Part shown: piece by piece, positions 53,646-62,770 of the stretch
Position numbering within the stretch: position 1 is the first letter of the stretch
Layout: each line of letters starts with the position of its first letter
Source of the DNA: Delphinapterus leucas
Lineage: Eukaryota; Chordata; Mammalia; Artiodactyla; Monodontidae
NCBI RefSeq assembly: GCF_002288925.2
Contig: NW_022098043.1
Coordinates: forward strand, 9,993,489-10,057,488
Length of the DNA: 64,000 nucleotides
Direction: 5' to 3'
Notes under the pieces: model-generated
Told to the model about the DNA's origin: nothing
Seen by the model: only the letters and a program-made list of their open reading frames with translations
Database searches by the model: none
Position numbers and translations under genes: made by a program

Positions 53646-54412
53646 AGAGAACTGGGAAAGACCTAAGACAGGAGACAGCAGTTGGACGAGAAACCGTGTC
53701 CTGGTCAGTAGAAGCCAAATGGAGCTGGAGGCCCTACTCCCCACGATCTGGGCGCCGCAGGGCAGAGGCCTGGCATCGCCCCCAGCCTCAGTGAATGGGT
53801 GTCTTAAAGCCAAATCCAGCTTTCTCTTCCCCCCCTCCTCCTCTCCCTTTATGGAGACGCTAATTTTAGCCAGCCATATAGGCAGACTGAGCTCTTAAAA
53901 ATGGACTGATTTAGCCTTTTCCTTAATTGCTCCAAAAAAGCGCTTTGCATCTAGCGGGGAAGAGAATGAATATAACTCTATTTAGGTTAAAAATTTAAAG
54001 CCAAATTCTCACTGGTCTGGCAAGAAGAGAGGAAAGCACTTAATCCCGTCTCGGTGGTCTCCCCACCCCCCAGCCCTCTCCCCCTGCCACTCAGAGCCCC
54101 TGTGTCTGCCTCACAGGCCTAGACCCTACCAGGGGAGAAAGCAGGGATGCACCGGGAGCCTCACCAGCCACTCAAGTGAGGGCAGGGCACTTCTGAAGAA
54201 TTCACAGGGGAGATTTGCAAAATCTCCTTCCCTGACAGCCCCAAGAGGTGGCCAGGGCCCAGAATCCACTGATGGGGCAAAAGTCTGCAATCATTTACCA
54301 GTTCTTGAAGTTAGCCCATCCCTGGGTCATCTCAGCCATCCTCTGTCTGCAGGCTGGGGCTGCCAAGGCTCAGCCCAGGTTCAAATGCTGACCTTCCCAA
54401 AGGTTCTCTAAG
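53646..54412. other. Unique stretch with a candidate conserved element
   Basis: See 53845-54010. Nothing else supported. Confidence 0.35.
53845..54010. promoter_or_regulatory. Putative AT-rich regulatory element
   Basis: Unique DNA with gctaattttagcc (53859-53871), ttaaaaatgg and ctatttagg (MEF2-like, about 53895 and 53977), ccttaattgctcc (homeodomain/NK-like, 53920-53932) and an octamer-like ctttgcatct. Conservation untested. Confidence 0.3.
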
Positions 54413-54490
54413 AATTCCATTCAATAAACACTGAAAATCTGCCATGTGCCACGTACCATGCTTAGTGATGAGAATCCAACAGCCAATGAG
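54413..54490 (-). mobile_element. L2 LINE fragment
   Basis: 'attccattcaataaacactg', 'ccatgtgccacgtaccatgc'. Confidence 0.75.
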
Positions 54491-54573
54491 GCAGGAATGC
54501 CCAGAGGGCTGACCATAAACGTATGTGTTCCCCTAGTCATAGCTCACTGTGGTTTGGCTCACTAACTATCACT

Positions 54574-54745
54574 TCATCCATCTATCCATCCAGCCATCCA
54601 GCCATCCTCCATCCAGCCATCATCCAGCCATCCTCCATCCAGCCTCCAGCCTCCACCCATCCATCCTCCATCCATTCATCTTCTATCCATCATCCAACCA
54701 TCTTTCCATCTTCCATCCATCCATCTATCTTCCCATCCATCCATC
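54574..54745. repeat. (CATC)n / (CAGC)n-rich microsatellite
   Basis: Imperfect array of CATC, CAGC and CATCCT units over about 170 bp; it continues into the L2 terminus at its right side. Confidence 0.95.
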
Positions 54746-54747
54746 AA

Positions 54748-55120
54748 CACAAATACTTAATAAGTACATATACTGTGCCCAGAACAGTGCTAGGTACTAA
54801 GGTTACAAAAATTAATAATACAGAGTATTTTTTTGTTTGTTTTTGCGGTACACGGGCCTCTCACTGTTGTGGCCTCTCCCGTTGTGGAGCACAGGCTCCG
54901 GACGCGCAGGCTCAGCGGCCATGGCCCACGGGCCCAGCGGCTCCACGGCATGTGGGATCTTCCCGGACCAGGGCACAAACCCGCGTCCCCTGCATCGGCA
55001 GGCGGACTCTCAACCACTGCGCCACCAGGGAAGCCCAATACAGAGTAAATAAGACAAACAGAGACACTGTTCTTATTGATTTCATGGAGTGGATGCGGCA
55101 GGCAAGTAAACAAGATATTT
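54748..55120 (-). mobile_element. L2 LINE split by CHR
   Basis: Left part: 'acacaaatacttaataagta', 'cagaacagtgctaggtacta'. Right part: 'taaataagacaaacagagac', 'ttatttgatttcatgga'-like text to about 55115. Confidence 0.75.
54828..55036 (-). mobile_element. CHR SINE, young copy
   Basis: Reverse orientation, short T/TTTG tail, 'acgggcctctcactgttgtg' to 'ccaccagggaagccc', B-box complement gggcacaaacccg. Flanked by perfect 11 bp duplications aatacagagta (54817-54827, 55037-55047). Confidence 0.96.
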
Positions 55121-55154
55121 ACTGAGGCAGAGACAGCATCTGGCTACCAAAAAT

Positions 55155-55157
55155 ACA

Positions 55158-55200
<43 letters not shown>
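55155..55200. repeat. (AC)n microsatellite
   Basis: AC units with one AT break at 55163; 55165-55200 is pure. Confidence 0.97.
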
Positions 55201-55203
<3 letters not shown>

Positions 55204-55259
55204 GGCCCTGCCGCATAACATGGAATCGTCTCTGGAGGCAACTCCCACCCCCACCCATG

Positions 55260-55500
55260 GATGACATTTCCTAGATGCCTCTTTATTTTCTCTTCCCTCT
55301 TCCACTGGCTGGAAAGGAGCCCTATGGAGCCCCAGGAGACGGCAGAGCCACAAGATATAAGAAGCCTGTATCTCTGAGTCTCCACATGGAGGAAAAGCAC
55401 CCACCTTCAAAGATACCCACAATGTAAGTTAAAAATACTATTTTTGAGACTGTGCCAGTGAAATTTGGGGGTTCATTTGTTACAGCAGCAAGTGTCACCC
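55260..55500 (+). mobile_element. Ancient LTR-like element, MLT1J/K-like
   Basis: 'tggagccccaggagacggca', 'gagccacaagatataagaag', 'tttgggggttcatttgttac', 'agcagcaagtgtcacccta' resemble the 3' part of these LTRs. Confidence 0.6.
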
Positions 55501-55507
55501 TATCTAG

Positions 55508-55712
55508 TATAATTACATTTTACAAAGCACCTTTCTGTAAGCGAATGAAGGGATAAAAACATGTGATTTGATTCTTATAACAACTGCATGTGGTAGCTAA
55601 TCGTTGCCCCCATTTATGGATAAAAATCCTGAGGCAAAGAGAGGCGAAGTAACTTGCTCAGATTCACACAGCTGGTAGGTGGTGGGCCAGGCTTTGAACC
55701 TAACTCCCATGT
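55508..55712 (-). mobile_element. MIR SINE
   Basis: 'gattcttataacaactgcat', 'aagtaacttgctcagattca', 'cacagctggtaggtggtggg'. Confidence 0.92.
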
Positions 55713-56429
55713 CCATTCACTTTATGTGACAACGTGATCCTAGTCGGGGTACAGATAGGGAACCTCAGTGTGAACAGGAAGGGTGACGTCTTCACCTCCC
55801 TCTGGGTGCAGAAGTTGAAGCGGGGCATTTATCCCAGGGCCACCAGTGTGGTTTCTGTTACCAAGACACATGGAGGAGAAAACTAAAGATCTGCCCTGGG
55901 TGTTTCCCTCCCCATGCCGGACCAGAGGTCCCGAGCTGGGCCCCTTTCCCCAGCAGTCGCTGTCTTTCTGCAGGGGCTTTTCTCAGTCCATAAGAGGAGC
56001 CCCTTTCCCTCCTCTCAGGACAAGAAGAAGCAAGGATAGGAGACAATGGGTTTCCACCCCTGGGAGGCAGCTGGCTTCCTTCAGAGGCCTGGCCCAAGGC
56101 TGGTTTCCACCCCTGGTTTGGCAGCCCAGGCAAACCACCAAGATATCTCCATTGGCCGGCCCAAGGCTGCCAGAGCTGAGGGGGCTCCGGGTCCCCCCTC
56201 CAGGCTGTCAGAGCCATAGTCAGAGCTGGTCGAGCCACTGGAGCAGAGTGGCTGACAAGAGGCAGACAGGAACAAGTCCTGGACTTGGTGGTGGCAGGAA
56301 ACCCCACTGCAACCCCACAGAAGGGCTGCTGCTCTCCACTGAAGGCCCGGAGTCAAGTTCCTTCTCAGATGACATTTTTTTCTCCATGATTGTCTGGCTA
56401 TCAGACAAGGAGATGGTGCTGTGAAATGA
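55713..56429. other. Unique stretch with chance frames
   Basis: Holds a 192-codon plus frame (55846-56424) and several overlapping minus frames of 130-160 codons. None has a domain, and frames in several registers are open at once, as expected in stop-poor GC-rich DNA. Confidence 0.4.
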
Positions 56430-56612
56430 AGGATGCTGAGCTTCTGAGAGCAGCATCTGGGTGTGAATCCAGGCTCTGACACTCACCGACTGTGTAACCT
56501 CGGGCAAGTCACTAAGCCTCTCTGAGCCCCTCAGTTTACCTATCTGTAAAATGGGACTAATAATGCTTGTGTCACAGGGGATAGGGAGAGGATTAAATGG
56601 CATAGCAGGCAA
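56430..56612 (+). mobile_element. MIR SINE
   Basis: 'gggtgtgaatccaggctctg', 'cctcgggcaagtcactaagc', 'cctatctgtaaaatgggact', 'aggattaaatggcatagcag'. Confidence 0.94.
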
Positions 56613-57616
56613 CTGATAATTTAAGAAGGGAGAAACAGAATCTGAGAATGTTCCAGCTAGAAGAGCCCTGAGAAATCTGGGAGGGAAAGTGAGGCCCATA
56701 GGGACTCAGCCACTAACCTTGGGTGGAACAGAAAGGCAGATGCTTATGATTTATTCTTCCTGCTTTGGTTTTGCCACCTTTTCCTCTGCCTCCCTGTCTC
56801 CTTCCCACAGGAGCTCCTCGTCCTGGTGTGGAGAGTGGAACCGAGGAAGGGGAGGGGAAGAAGCGGGTGACCCGTCTCTGAGACCCTCGTCACACTCAGA
56901 GGCTGGATCACATGGGTTTTCCCACGGCTTTTGCCGGGGGTGGTCGATGCTTTTACTGGTCAGAGATGGCGCCAGATGCTGGCGTTGCTACACCTGAGCT
57001 GGTCCCTCACGTCTCATGTCTGTTCCCCTCTGTTCATGGGGGCCAAACGTCCACCGCGATGGCTGTTGGGAGACTAAAGGCCGTGCCCTCAGGGCCTACC
57101 GTGCAGGGCACTGGCCCTGATCATGCTGTCCTCTCCCTCACACCCACCCAGAGGCACCAGCTCCTGCCCTCCACCCACCACCCTATTGCTCAGCCTCTAA
57201 GCCTTCACTGTGGGCGGGCGTGTGTCTGGGCCGAGAGCCCAGAGAGGGTCAGTGCCTGAGTGAGAACCTCATCCGGGCCCGGCAGTTGAACCAATGTCCA
57301 TCCCAGAGCCCTCCATTCATGGGAGGGGTGGAGGGGGTGCACAGTAGGACTAAGTCTATGGCGGAGCCCCTTGGGAAGACTGGAGGGGTCCCCTCTGCTG
57401 ACCCAGTCCTCCTCTCCTCCCTCTCACCACTCTCCCACCTCCCATCCCTCCTTCCTATTCCCAACAGGGGTCAAAGTTCTCCATCCTGGTGCCCTCCCAG
57501 GTGGTCCAAGGTCCTATCACTTTCCCTCCTTCCTGCCCCAGGCTCCGCAAGTGAGGAATTCTCCCCCCTCGCTCCCTGTAATGCTATACCGCTAATAAGA
57601 TTAAAACATACCTCCC
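56613..57616. other. Unique stretch, nothing recognised
   Basis: About 1 kb of mixed GC-rich DNA; no repeat or exon supported. The right end (57590-57616) is the target site of the CHR insertion. Confidence 0.35.
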
Positions 57617-57837
57617 GGGCTTCCCTGGTGGCGCAGTGGTTGAGAGTCCGCCTGCCGATGCAGGGGACACGGGTTCGTGCCCCGGTCCGGGAAGATCCCA
57701 CATGCCGCGGAGCGGCTGGGCCCGTGAGCAATGGCCGCTGAGCCTGCGCGTCCAGTGCCTGCGCTCCGCAACGGGAGAGGCCACAACAGTGAGAGGCCCG
57801 TGTACCGCAAAAAAAAAAAAAAAGAGAAAAAGAAAAA
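57617..57837 (+). mobile_element. CHR SINE, young copy, plus strand
   Basis: Starts gggcttccctggtggcgcag; A-box-like tggcgcagtgg (57629-57639) and B-box GGTTCGTGCCC (57672-57682). Ends 'ccgtgtaccgc' plus an A-rich tail with GA interruptions. Flanked by perfect 14 bp duplications aaaacatacctccc (57603-57616, 57838-57851). Confidence 0.97.
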
Positions 57838-57851
57838 AAAACATACCTCCC

Positions 57852-58199
57852 TCTTACAGCATCGATTCATAGCACTGATTTACTGTTGCTTCTCGGCTGC
57901 TACAAAACGGATGCACGGGCTGCCACCTTAATCTCCATCCAACTCCTCACTGCTGGGGAATAACTGCTAATTAATACCTTTCTGCTTCCCGACGCCTGCC
58001 AGCTTTGAGAGCCATCGATACTCTGTGGGCTCCCTGCCACCCGGCCACTCACCTCCGCACTCGCCTAGGGCTCCAGCCCCAGGCCAGAGGCACCCTGGGG
58101 GTCCAAGGTGGAACAAGAGAAGGTGGACTTTTCCGCTTTCTTGGTCCTCCCACTGGACACGCAACACAGATAGACACAGCAAGCCAGCAAGAGGCGGAG
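57852..58199. other. Unique stretch, possible conserved element disrupted by CHR
   Basis: Contains ATCGAT at 57861 and 58014, and gctaattaatacc (57966-57978). With the left flank (57586-57616, 'gctaataagattaaaac') it would read as one AT-richer unit into which the CHR inserted. Confidence 0.3.
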
Positions 58200-58395
58200 C
58201 CTAATGCAGAAGGCACTGAGTCAGACCTCGGTTCAAATCCCAGCTCCTAGTCACACCAGCTCTGAGATTTTCACCTCTGAGTCCCAGCCTCCTTGTCTGC
58301 AAAATGGAGAACGCCACAGGACCCACCTCCTAGGGATGTGCAAGAATTAAGGGAGAACAGGTCAAGAATGTACCTAACACAGTCCCTGGCCTCCT
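58200..58395 (+). mobile_element. MIR SINE
   Basis: 'cggttcaaatcccagctcct', 'agcctccttgtctgcaaaat', 'acacagtccctggcctcctg'. Confidence 0.92.
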
Positions 58396-58599
58396 GCTTC
58401 CTTGGGGCCTTTGTCCCAGGCCTGGAGGGGGTGCCATCACCATGGGCCAGCTGAGTTCACAGCACTGGTGTCAGAGAATGGCAGGTGGTCATTCCTAATG
58501 CTGGGGAGCAGGGTCCAGGGAAGACCCCATCAGAAGAAGTTAGCTACAGACATGCAGCCCGGTCAGGAGACGCCAACGTCGGAGCTCAGTGAGACTTTC
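58396..58599. other. Unique spacer
   Basis: No supported feature. Confidence 0.3.
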
Positions 58600-58892
58600 C
58601 CTGCTTCTTTTCTTCTCCCTTTTCAGCTCAGAAGGCACCTCCTCCAAGAAGCCTTCCTGGACCACGCAACCTAGAGAAGCTGCTCTGTCCCTAAGCCCCT
58701 GACTATCCCATAGCCCCGCGTTCTCCTCACAATATGGCATCATCCAGAGTTAGGCTATTTACCTATGTGTTTGTTCCTGCCTCGCCACCAGGATGTCAGT
58801 CCCGTGAGGCCTAAGCTCTTGACTGTCCCATTCACATTGTCTCCCTGGGCACGTAGTAGGAGATCAAAAAGTATCTGGTAAATGAATAGCAA
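58600..58892 (+). mobile_element. L2 LINE 3' end
   Basis: 'agctcagaaggcacctcctc', 'caagaagccttcctggacca', 'ggatgtcagtcccgtgaggc', 'gcacgtagtaggagatcaaa', 'ggtaaatgaatag'. Confidence 0.9.
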
Positions 58893-59011
58893 GTTCTCCA
58901 TTAGTATTAGCTAATAATAATGATGATGATATGCAAGGTTATCACTTCCCTCTCCCCTCAAATGAAGAGCTGATTAAATGCCCTCTCTCCTTTAGTGGGG
59001 GATCCTATTAA

Positions 59012-59128
59012 AAAAACCATTGCTACTGTGTATTCAGTGTCTACTACGTGTCAGTTGAGAAACAGGCTCAGAGCAGTTACACGCCTTGCCCCAGATGACA
59101 CATCTAGCAGGTGACTCAGCGGCCATTC
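59012..59128 (-). mobile_element. MIR SINE, diverged
   Basis: 'tattcagtgtctactacgtg', 'gagaaacaggctcagagcag', 'cagatgacacatctagcagg'. Confidence 0.7.
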
Positions 59129-60334
59129 AGAACGAGGTGGGCCACGCATTCGAAGCACTCTACCCGGCCCCCGGATAGGGCACAGCACGTCCCACCAGGA
59201 GGGAAGGGGAGAGCTGCTTCTCTACCAAAAATACCTGGACGCCAGTGTTTTCCTCCTGGAAGCCCGACAGCCTGCTGAGAGCAAGGCATTCCCTCCGGTC
59301 GCTGGTGGCTATAACATGAGCAGCCTGGGGAGGAAAGCCAGCCTGATCTTGGATGTGCACGGTTGCACAGAGAGCGTCAAGAACGCAGGACCAGGTGCAT
59401 CTCCCTTTGGACTCGTTCCTCTCTGAACCAATTCCCTCTAGCGGTAGCTGCAGGACCAGATGGGGTGAGGGATGTGTGAACACACGGAATTATCATTCTA
59501 AATCCCCAAGTCTGCCTTTACCTGCAGGACAGCCCGGCTGGGGGCCCCGCTCTGTGAGGGAAGGAGGTGGCAGCCGTCTGCCTCCCCGGGCCGTGAGAGG
59601 TGGTGGTTTGGAGGGAGAGGAAGCCCCAGGACTGGGCCTGGCAGATGTGCCAGGAGAAGCCAGCACGGGCGCTTTTAATAAAACATAACGAAGCGTGGGA
59701 TCATTAAATATTTCGTCTAATTCCAGGCTCCCGTGGGGGTGGGGTAGACCAGTTGGGCTGGCAAAGGAGAAAGGTTTATAGGGGGTACCCTGAGGCTGTC
59801 TGGGGGTCGGGGCAGGCACAAGTTACGGGGGCAACAAGACCCAAGCCTCTGGGCCAGGGCCGGGGTGGGCGTGGGGCTTTCTCACAGGCCTCCCTTCCAG
59901 CTTGGAAAGAGGCGGAAATCAGAGGCTTTTCTCCCAGAAATTGTCCCCTCCTGCTGGGGACCTGGTACAAGCCGCTGGCCCCTCTGGGCCTCAGTCTCCC
60001 CGTACGTAGCATGAAACGAGGGGTTGAATTTAACAGAAAAACGCTAGAACCTCCTCTACTAGCCCTGAGGAGGTCCATACTTCCTCCCCATCATGCAATC
60101 CACTCATTTTCAAATTCCTTCATTCAGAGTAAAGCTGAAGTAGAAGTCAGTCTGGAAAAGAGGCAAAGCAGAGCTCCTGCATCGATTTGGGGACAAGGAC
60201 CCCCTGAACCATTACCTTGACTCACATTCTGGCTGCCCAAAGTGGTATGGGAGGTACGTCCATGGGAAACTGGGGTTCCAAGGAGCACAGTTTGAAAACC
60301 ATGGGTCTGCCAAATCCTGCCTAAACTCCCCCAC
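59129..60334. other. Unique stretch, nothing certain
   Basis: About 1.2 kb. 59670-59725 is AT-richer with tttaataaaac and tcattaaatattt, a weak regulatory candidate. The rest has no supported feature. Confidence 0.35.
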
Positions 60335-60525
60335 TCCAAGGCCCAGCTCATGTCTCAGAACTTCACTGGAGGCCTCCCTGATCATGAAACTTCCCTGGTC
60401 ACTACCAAACGTATCCCAGCTCTCACCATCCTAACATTCACTGTGGCCAGTGATTATGCTTCTTTACTTGTTTCCAGCCAGGGTTGCACAGGGTCTGAGA
60501 CATAGTAGCTGCTCAGTGATAGGGC
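60335..60525 (+). mobile_element. L2 LINE fragment
   Basis: 'ggaggcctccctgatcatga', 'tttacttgtttccagccagg', 'agacatagtagctgctcagt'. Confidence 0.8.
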
Positions 60526-60574
60526 CCCTCCCTGACGCCACACATCTACACTTGGCCAGCACACTTACCAGGCC

Positions 60575-60755
60575 CTATTCTTCTTCATAGCAGCTATTAC
60601 TTCCTCTTGTTATGTGTTCATGTATGTACTTTGGAAGGTAAGCTCCAGGAGGGCAGGCTTTATCTTTATCTGTTTCTATTCACCACCATATCTCTAGTGC
60701 CTAGCACACTATCTGGAACGTGGTAAGTGTCCAGTTTGTCAGATGAATGAAAGGA
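60575..60755 (+). mobile_element. L2 LINE 3' end
   Basis: 'gtaagctccaggagggcagg', 'ctctagtgcctagcacacta', 'ggaacgtggtaagtgtccag', tail running into GATG units. Confidence 0.9.
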
Positions 60756-60801
60756 TGGGTGAATGGATGGAAGGATGGATGGGTAGATAGATGGATATAT
60801 G
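60741..60801. repeat. (GGAT)n-rich microsatellite
   Basis: Imperfect GGAT/GGTAGAT units, an expansion of the L2 tail. Confidence 0.92.
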
Positions 60802-60992
60802 GCCAAAAAATATATGACCAAAGAAAGAAGGAAGGAATTCTCCCTTTCTTCCCTGAGTGGGTATGAGTCTGCCAGCCATAATAGGTTCATTCAGAGCTCA
60901 AAATGTCTTTGACATGAATCTCCAATGACGCTATAAGCATTGGAAAGGCAACTCTATCGTTCTTCCAGGTCCCACAGCATCCACACGGGCTC

Positions 60993-61245
60993 TTATCAGT
61001 TCCATAAACACTTACTGATGCCCGCTCTGTGCCAGAACTACACCAGGTACAGGAAGCACGGAGATGAGTTACAAATGGCATCTGTGCCCCATGGTGCTGT
61101 GTGAACATAGTAGGTGCACAGAAAATGTTCGTTGAATAAATGATGTCTAAAGTGAGACCTGAATGATGAATAGGACTTAGTCTGAAGAAGGAAGTAGTTT
61201 CCAGCCAAGTGAATGACAAGTGCAAAGGCCCTGGGGCATCTAGGA
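60993..61245 (-). mobile_element. L2 LINE mosaic
   Basis: 'cactgttactg'-type start, 'ctctgtgccagaactacacc', 'gtgagacctgaatgatgaat', 'caagtgcaaaggccctgggg'. A small plus-strand L2 tail ('catagtaggtgcacagaaaa', 'tgttcgttgaataaatgatg') lies inside at 61108-61145. Confidence 0.8.
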
Positions 61246-61297
61246 GTACCAAGTCTTCAGTGCTGAGGTCCTATGTGGCAGGAGGGTTAGGCTTTTT

Positions 61298-61505
61298 TTT
61301 TTTTTTTTTTTTTGCGGTACGCGGGCCTCTCACTGTTGTGGCCTCTCCCGTTGCGGAGCACAGGCTCCGGACGCGCAGGCTCAGCGGCCATGGCTCACGG
61401 GCCCAGCTGCTCCGCGGCATGTGGGATCTTCCCGGCCCGGGGCACGAACCCGTGTCCCCTGCATCGGCAGGCGGACTCTCAACCACTGCGCCACCAGGGA
61501 AGCCC
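61298..61505 (-). mobile_element. CHR SINE, very young copy
   Basis: Reverse orientation; T run 61293-61313, pure; 'gcggtacgcgggcctctcac' to 'ccaccagggaagccc'. Flanked by a perfect 16 bp target duplication gagggttaggcttttt (61282-61297, 61506-61521). B-box complement gggcacgaacccg. Signs of recent insertion. Confidence 0.98.
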
Positions 61506-61521
61506 GAGGGTTAGGCTTTTT

Positions 61522-61817
61522 GTCCAGATTCATGTTCTCCCAAGTGGTTCCCCACAGGTGGCACCCAGTGCTCTTCCCAGAACTCTGTGCACAATAGGTC
61601 CCCTCTGAGGTCATGCTTTCTGGGGAATGAGAGGGAGGGGTGATGAGCCATAGCCCCTCCCATTGCCATGAACTTCTCCCTGGCCACCTCCACGCCCACC
61701 GAACCCCACATTCGTCTGCTCGGACCCACACACTGCACTAATTTAACCACTGTAAATACCTCTTCTGTCTCCTTTCCAAGGGAAATAACATTATTTAAGT
61801 AAAGCCCTTTAAATTTT
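61522..61817. other. Unique spacer
   Basis: No supported feature between two CHR elements. Confidence 0.3.
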
Positions 61818-61828
61818 AAAGGGCTGGG

Positions 61829-62145
61829 TTGGACTTCCCTGGTGGCACAGTGGTTAAGAATTCGCCTGCCAGTGCAGGGACACAGGTTCGAGCCCTTGTC
61901 TAGGAAGATCCCACATGCCGCGGAGCAACTAAGCCCGTGTGCCACAACTACTGAAGCCCACGTGCCTAGAGCCTGTGCTCCGCAATAAGACAAGCCACCA
62001 CAATGAGAAGCCCGCGCACCGCAACGAAGAGTAGCCCCCTCTCGCCGCAACTAGAAAAAGCCCGCGCTCAGCAACATAGACCCAACACAGCCAAAAATAA
62101 ATAAATGAATACAATTTTAAAAAATAATAAATTAAATAAATAAAT
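61829..62145 (+). mobile_element. CHR-2-like SINE, long older form
   Basis: Starts ggacttccctggtggcacag; B-box GGTTCGAGCCC (61887-61897). Beyond the shared head it has 'tgccacaactactgaagccc', 'aatgagaagcccgcgcaccg', 'caacgaagagtagccccctc', a longer body than the young copies, and an AAATAAAT tail. Flanks: aaagRgctggg (61818-61828, 62146-62156), one mismatch. Confidence 0.95.
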
Positions 62146-62156
62146 AAAGAGCTGGG

Positions 62157-62426
62157 CTGTGTGCTCTCTGCGGGAAGCTTTTAGCAGCATGCTGGAAAGA
62201 AAGAATAATAACGAGGCCAGAGACAACAGAGCAGAGCTGAGCCGCCACCCAGTGACTGCCCAGGCAGGGGGCGCAGGGCCAGATCCCGCTGCTGCTGGAG
62301 CCCCTGACCCCCTCCCCCAGAGGCACGTAGGAGCAGGATGGGAGGTCCAGAGAGCCCCAGAATCACAAAAGGTCAAGTTGGAAGGGATCTCCGGCAGAGA
62401 AGCAAGAAGGCAGAGAGGACAGAAAG
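62157..62426. other. Unique spacer
   Basis: A MIR3-like trace ('aggtcaagttggaagggatc' at about 62368) may be present; nothing else supported. Confidence 0.3.
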
Positions 62427-62525
62427 CGGTTAAAGCGTGAGACATCCTACGTTCAAAGCTCAACCACTTAGTAGCTGTGCAAACCTGAGCAAGTGGCTTA
62501 ACCTCTCTGATGATATAGGACTTTC
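62427..62525 (+). mobile_element. MIR SINE fragment
   Basis: 'ccacttagtagctgtgcaaa', 'gcaagtggcttaacctctct'. Confidence 0.88.
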
Positions 62526-62539
62526 CCTAACACCTCAGT

Positions 62540-62770
62540 GGATTAGTCATTCCCTCTTCTACGTTCCCATAAGGACTTGGTAGCTATTTCAATTTTAGAA
62601 TTTTCAATATTATTCCATAATTTATTTGTTCGCCTGCCTATCTGCCCCAGGAGACTGTGGGCTCCCTGAGGACAGGCACTGGGTCTCATTTGCACCTTAG
62701 TGCCAGCCCTGGCACAGGGCGCAACTCAGAGCAGGTGCTCAGTAAACGGCTGCTGAATGGAACTGAAATG
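62540..62770 (+). mobile_element. L2 LINE 3' end
   Basis: 'atttatttgttcgcctgcct', 'actgtgggctccctgaggac', 'aggcactgggtctcatttgc', 'gagcaggtgctcagtaaacg', 'gctgctgaatgga'. Confidence 0.93.

Noticed and set aside
54523..55125. 200-codon plus-strand open frame
   Set aside because: Made of the CATC microsatellite and the CHR SINE.
55846..56424. 192-codon plus-strand open frame, with 130-160-codon minus-strand frames
   Set aside because: Open in several frames at once, proline/serine/arginine-rich without domain, typical of stop-poor GC-rich DNA.
57617..57690. tRNA gene
   Set aside because: A/B-box-like sequences belong to the tRNA-derived head of a CHR SINE; no cloverleaf fold and no anticodon arm of a real tRNA.
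57220..57741. 173-codon plus-strand open frame
   Set aside because: Its C-terminal part is the CHR SINE; the rest has no domain.
61511..62050. 179-codon minus-strand open frame
   Set aside because: Largely the translation of the CHR-2-like SINE.
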